Positions 60,065-64,000 of a stretch of DNA of 64,000 bases are shown here, one piece after another. How positions within the stretch are numbered: the stretch's first letter is position 1; each line of letters starts with the position of its first letter. The notes under the pieces were generated by a model, which saw nothing but the letters and a program-made list of their open reading frames with translations, was not told where the DNA came from and made no database searches. Position numbers and translations under genes: made by a program. Where the stretch lies: the NCBI GenBank assembly GCA_034440575.1, contig JAOTOL010000997.1:138360-202359 (forward strand), given 5' to 3'. This DNA comes from Imbricaverruca yamaguchii. Taxonomy: Eukaryota; Arthropoda; Thecostraca; Neoverrucidae.

Positions 60065-60860
60065 TCAAAAAGCTCCGCCTGGCTTAGCGGGACTGTCGTT
60101 GCGGGTCACCTGAAGCACGGCCGGGAGTATGTTGATGTGCGCTGCCAGATCGATCGGCGCGCCGGCGTCGCCACTTATCGTCTCATCTCTACTTAAGCCG
60201 GACGGCCGCTCGCCGCACTCAAGGCCGATCCCCGGGGACCGGCCGGCCGGGCGGCTGGCGCTGCCGGCACGCGCCGCCGCCGCCTGCCGCCAGAGGTGTG
60301 GCGCCCCCACGTGCCGGCCGACTCACGTTTCGGGGGGCGGCCGGGGGCGTGGCCGTCGGCCACGTGGGCGGACAATGCGCACCGGCGGCGGCCGACGGCG
60401 GCCACGTGCGGCCGCCGCCGGTGCGGATCCGGTGGTGCCCGCGTCGGCGAGAAACGCGCGTGTAATTGTCGGCGCGGCGGCGAGCCATTGTTGCGGCGGC
60501 GGCCCGGCGAGATTTATCAAGTCGCGTTTGCGGAGCGGCGGCGCTCTGGGCGGGCCGGCGTGCCGCCGCCATTTGTCCGACAGACAACGTGTGCAGCGGC
60601 GCGGCCGCAACGCTGAACGGGCACGTCGCCACCGCACACATGTTGTTACAGAGGGACGCGCCGACGACACCGTGTTCCAATACAGCTTATGGCCTTGAGA
60701 CTGAAACAAAACACACTGATGAGAACCGTTAAGCCCCACATAAACGGCAGGCGGCGGCGACACTACCTGATGAGCAGCGGCGGCCGCCCGCCTTAGTTGG
60801 CCACCGGCGCAATAACCATAAACACTGCGGCGCTGCGCTCCCCGGAAACCAAATAACAGC
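60065..60860. promoter_or_regulatory. CpG-island-like block with CACGTG boxes
   Basis: A strongly GC- and CpG-rich block of about 800 bp. Three CACGTG E-boxes lie within 100 bp (60308-60313, 60361-60366, 60403-60408). Long ORFs on both strands reflect composition and lack motifs. It may be a promoter or first exon of a gene whose coding part I cannot recognise. Confidence 0.4.
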
Positions 60861-61169
60861 TTTGTCGTGCTCCAGGCATTTCCCCTGAATACTTAATGTC
60901 CTCACGTGACAAACACTCGGCCCACTGTCCAACTGTAGCCGAGGTAGAATTAGCGCGACTTAGTCCACATTACGCTTAGAAACGGAGCAAGGTCCCACCA
61001 ATTTGGTGGGTGCATTCTGGCAAGGCAACGTTGCACAATTAATTATGGCATCACTTGACGAGGTGACGTTGAGTCAACACCGGGGCCGACTCCTACCAAC
61101 ATACCTGACATGCCTAAATAATAGCCTCATTTGCAAATGATGGGTTGCTCTTAGTGGCATCAATAATGC

Positions 61170-61450
61170 AGCCGTGCCGAGCGCGGCCAGCGAGCGGGCT
61201 GCGGCTGGTGACGGACGCGGCACGTGTCGCGCGCCATTATTGCCGACGGCAGAGAGCGAGCCGCACGCCGGTCGCGGACTGACCTGCGGTCGATGTATCA
61301 CTGCTACATGGCACGTGAGATACGGGCGAGCCACGGCGCCGCTGCATCAGCTGACTAGCCAGCTGTTAGAGCCGTCACTTGACCGTGATACTGACCGAAG
61401 CCGGCGCCCCGGATCACCGCTGTGCGGTGTGCGGCGCGTGGGTCCACGGG
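61170..61450. promoter_or_regulatory. Second CpG-rich block
   Basis: A shorter GC-rich patch with two CACGTG boxes (near 61221 and 61312), separated from the larger block by AT-rich DNA. Coding potential is unclear. Confidence 0.3.
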
Positions 61451-61619
61451 CACACTTTGCACAACTCGCCTGCCCTTCTCAGCGAAAGAAAAGATTTGTA
61501 TGCAGTTCTTACGAATGTTGCATTCCATTCCGTTTTGCTAGATTCCTTTATACTAGATCTTGTATGGAATATATTTCCTATGTTTTCAACAAAATTAACT
61601 GTCTGTCGCTTATCGTGAT

Positions 61620-62890
61620 TATATTATGGTGATTATGCTTTAGCGGATTAACTGGATTGCCGTGAGTTCCTCCACTTCACACCGTGTCCCTGAAAAAGAG
61701 CGTGGCTCCCTTCATAAATCCTCCGTGAGCCCCTGTCCAGATAATATCGGCGGAACCGGCAAGAGCTACAACTCCACTACACCACAATATCCATTACGAT
61801 ATGAGCTGTCATTGTGTCATTATGTTGACACTTTGCCCTCCGTCAGTGGCAGGTCAGTTCCATCGACTGCCGGTGACCGCAGCTGCCGAGGCAGGGTCAC
61901 TCGGTTGGCGTAGCCTTAACGCCCTTAACCTAACCTGAACGATGCAGATGTGAAGGTGATTTTCAGCATGTTTAAGAACGCTACTGAAAAAATCAGCCCG
62001 CTGTCGGCGATAAATTGACCTTAAATATTCAGTCCATCGCCGCTTTAGTAAATGACCCGTAAATTATCGACGGTGTATTGCCGCTATTTCCTGGAAATGC
62101 TTCTGTGGTGACTGGTTAGCTTCGGATTGGTGCCACAAATATAGGCGTTAATTGACACCTGCCATAACCAATCAATACCAAGCAGCTAACTCGTACGGTT
62201 CCAGTTCGAATGGGTCCTGTGTGGGAGAAAATCCGTCGCGCAATGCTATGTGAAAATGATGCGTCTCCCGAAATGATCGAAAAATGTTGTCAGATGATGG
62301 TATAGGCTGTTCAACACCGTATACGCTTACCTTAGCCCTCGCCCATGTGCGAAATCTTGTCACCTTCGCCAGTGGATGAGGGGGGTGGGTGGGAACAACT
62401 CCCCTATTGGTTCCAAACGAAAATTGTCAGGGAGTAGAAACGGGCGTGTGAGGTTTGACGATGTCTCTCGATTGACAGCTAATTATGTGCCTGGTAGTTA
62501 TAGATGAGCATCCATGTCAGATCAAATGTCAATCGTTGGGAAAAATCGATGTCTCACAATTCGATTGCAAACACTTTCTGCATTGCAACATCATGCACAT
62601 TTTTATTTCTTATCATGGTGTTTCGCGGTGTGCAATATAATGACATTAATTATACTCCAATTTAATATTGATCACGATCACGTCAGGTCAAGGGCCGACA
62701 CTGCATTTAAAACTTCATGTGCCTAAGACTGCTACTTCCTCTCACCCGGGGTACACATTGACGGACAAATCGGATTCCGGATAACCATAGGTATTCTATG
62801 AAGCCAAAAAAGGTTACCGAGATCAGCTGATGTCATTTGCTTCAAACACCAATTAAATATCAAATATCCATAAGACAATTTAGACATCAT
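61620..62890. other. No gene seen
   Basis: AT-leaning sequence without repeats or coding signal. Confidence 0.4.
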
Positions 62891-62898
62891 ATCGCAAA

Positions 62899-63318
62899 TT
62901 GTCGTTTTGTCCTCACCGAAGTCTATGCATACTTATATCTGTATTACGAACAGCAGCAGTTGTGGTGGCGAGGGCTGGGATTACGCCTGCTACTGAGGAC
63001 TCACCAGTGGGGCAGGGTATTGCAGTGGTGGCGATGGCTGGGATTACGCCTGCTACTGAGGACTCACCAGTGGGGCGGGGTATTGCAGTGGTGGCGGGGG
63101 CTGGGATTACGCCTGTTGCTGAGGATACACCAATGGGGCGGGGTATTGCAGTGATGACGAAGGCTGGGATTATGCCTGTTGTCGGCGACTCGGGTCTTGC
63201 CGCCGCAGTACCCGAGCCACCTGTGATGTGTCCATGGACAGGGGCAAAGGTGTCAGACATCGGGAAACAATACAAGGCAAAGCTGAGCGGAATGATCAAC
63301 CATCTTCCAACTACCTAA
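62899..63318 (+). CDS. Hypothetical ORF with 21-residue repeats
   Basis: A 139-codon ORF containing four tandem 63-bp units that read AVVAMAGITPATEDSPVGRG plus I, diverging toward the 3' end. They are followed by a non-repetitive tail (PEPPVMCPWTGAKVSDIGKQ) and HLPTT before the stop. The first ~20 residues before the repeats may not belong. A 63-bp minisatellite would also be open by periodicity, but the non-repeat tail stays in frame. No family recognised; it could be a last exon or a relic. Confidence 0.33.
   Translation: MSFCPHRSLCILISVLRTAAVVVARAGITPATEDSPVGQGIAVVAMAGITPATEDSPVGRGIAVVAGAGITPVAEDTPMGRGIAVMTKAGIMPVVGDSGLAAAVPEPPVMCPWTGAKVSDIGKQYKAKLSGMINHLPTT
62958..63180. repeat. 63-bp tandem repeat, about 3.5 copies
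   Basis: Unit containing GCTGGGATTACGCCTGCTAC, GAGGACTCACCAGTGGGGCG and GGGTATTGCAGTGGTGGCG. The first two copies are nearly identical and the last two diverged. Confidence 0.9.
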
Positions 63319-63319
63319 G

Positions 63320-64000
63320 CATGGGCCGAGTTAGCTTTGCTGCATTTGACATGCAATGGCTATACTAGACTCCTAGGCACTTACTCGCCAAGACCGACAA
63401 TATTTAAACTCGTAGAAAAATATGAAACTAATCTGAATTCAGGACCTTAAAAGGCAGACAAGTTTTAGGCACGAAAAAGTCACCATAGGTCCACCAATCT
63501 CAATGACCACGAATGATCTCGAAAAGGTACAGAAACAATGTCCTAGTATGAATCCAGTCATCTGTTTTCCTAAGGCCCACACAGCATGTTATTATGCGTC
63601 ATGATATCATGCCAAGATGCAACAATCCGAGATTCAGTTCGGGTTAGGCATTCCCCTGGACCATAGCCCCATGACCCGACAATAATATGCGACAAAATCT
63701 GCGAAAAAAGACGCCCTGAAGGGTACTATTTCAATGGATCCCATTGAGCATTTCGAAAGCTGCCAACGAAAAACCTAAGGAGTGTGCCATACTTAACGAC
63801 ATAGAATGATTCGCATCGTGGCTCGGTGGGTAAATTCCATTCATTCAAGTAAAAGTGTGTTTTTCTTCCCAATTTTTTCCGGTGAAAAAGGTGGCGGATA
63901 TCTCTCTGAGCATCAATGCATATGCCTTATCTTTACCTTATCATACGGTAGTTTTGCGTCTCCAGAGCCATTTTTGGCCGCATTGTAACTTTTGGAGGTT
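63320..64000. other. No gene seen
   Basis: AT-leaning intergenic sequence to the window edge. Confidence 0.45.

Noticed and set aside
60129..60763. Several long ORFs on both strands in the CpG-rich block
   Set aside because: Composition-driven Arg/Ala/Gly/Pro ORFs without motifs or codon periodicity distinct between strands.

Overview
The window is eukaryotic, repeat-rich nuclear DNA, most likely from an arthropod and possibly a crustacean. The evidence is small GC-rich exons with GT..AG introns, degenerate Jockey-type non-LTR retrotransposons, tRNA-derived SINEs, scattered CCTAACC/TTAGGTT motifs and abundant minisatellites. Nothing looks prokaryotic: there are no operons, no long intact ORFs and no CRISPR. 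The organism is an inference from style, not from a match.

Only one gene can be named with confidence. A plus-strand gene at 21945-31594 is the orthologue of PNISR, a nuclear RS-domain protein that interacts with pinin. Nine exons join with consistent phase (2054 nt, 683 codons plus a stop). They carry the family landmarks in order: WAQLAQQWI, DAAKRRALPAWIRQGLEKME, RKSRFD, LTEILLDVT, APAK, GLGLGIYG, an acidic Ser/Asp tract, and a C-terminal RS domain. The exon with the start codon was not found.

A second possible locus lies at 44.7-45.5 kb. A 301-bp GC-rich interval separates two divergent start codons, giving candidate first exons on both strands. The minus exon has RS-like 12-residue repeats; the plus exon is unidentified and carries an LLALL motif.

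Layout: 1-4.8 kb, a decayed Jockey-like LINE on the minus strand running off the left edge; 5.7-6.2 kb, a decayed repetitive coding-like tract; 8.9-10.2 kb, a DNA transposon-like element with inverted ends; 10.4-11.8 kb, an unidentified decayed coding region; 12.8-13.2 kb, a degenerate short-repeat tract; 13.45-15.7 kb, a block dense in AGGTCA half-sites between inverted hairpin ends; 18-20.5 kb, a LINE micro-insertion, a SINE and a truncated LINE, each with target-site duplications; 21.9-31.6 kb, PNISR; 34-35.5 kb, two SINEs; 37-39.5 kb, a large fold-back structure; 40.8-41.4 kb, a ~120-bp tandem repeat; 42.8-43.1 kb, an AT microsatellite; 44.3-45.1 kb, 34-bp and 36-bp minisatellites; 47-48.2 kb, a 24-bp minisatellite with 120-bp higher-order structure; 49.1-50.7 kb, 55-bp and 31-bp minisatellites; 54.5 kb, TG/GTGC microsatellites; 56 kb, another LINE remnant; 58.8-59.5 kb, further minisatellites; 60-61.5 kb, CpG-island-like DNA with CACGTG boxes; 62.9-63.3 kb, an ORF with 21-residue repeats.

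The most interesting observations are: (i) one PNISR intron whose 5' and 3' splice sites have each been amplified as tandem minisatellites, with every decoy acceptor leading to an in-frame stop; (ii) SINEs and short LINE insertions sharing one 3' tail, with several exact target-site duplications; (iii) the ~1.9-kb fold-back; (iv) the AGGTCA-rich, transposon-like block.
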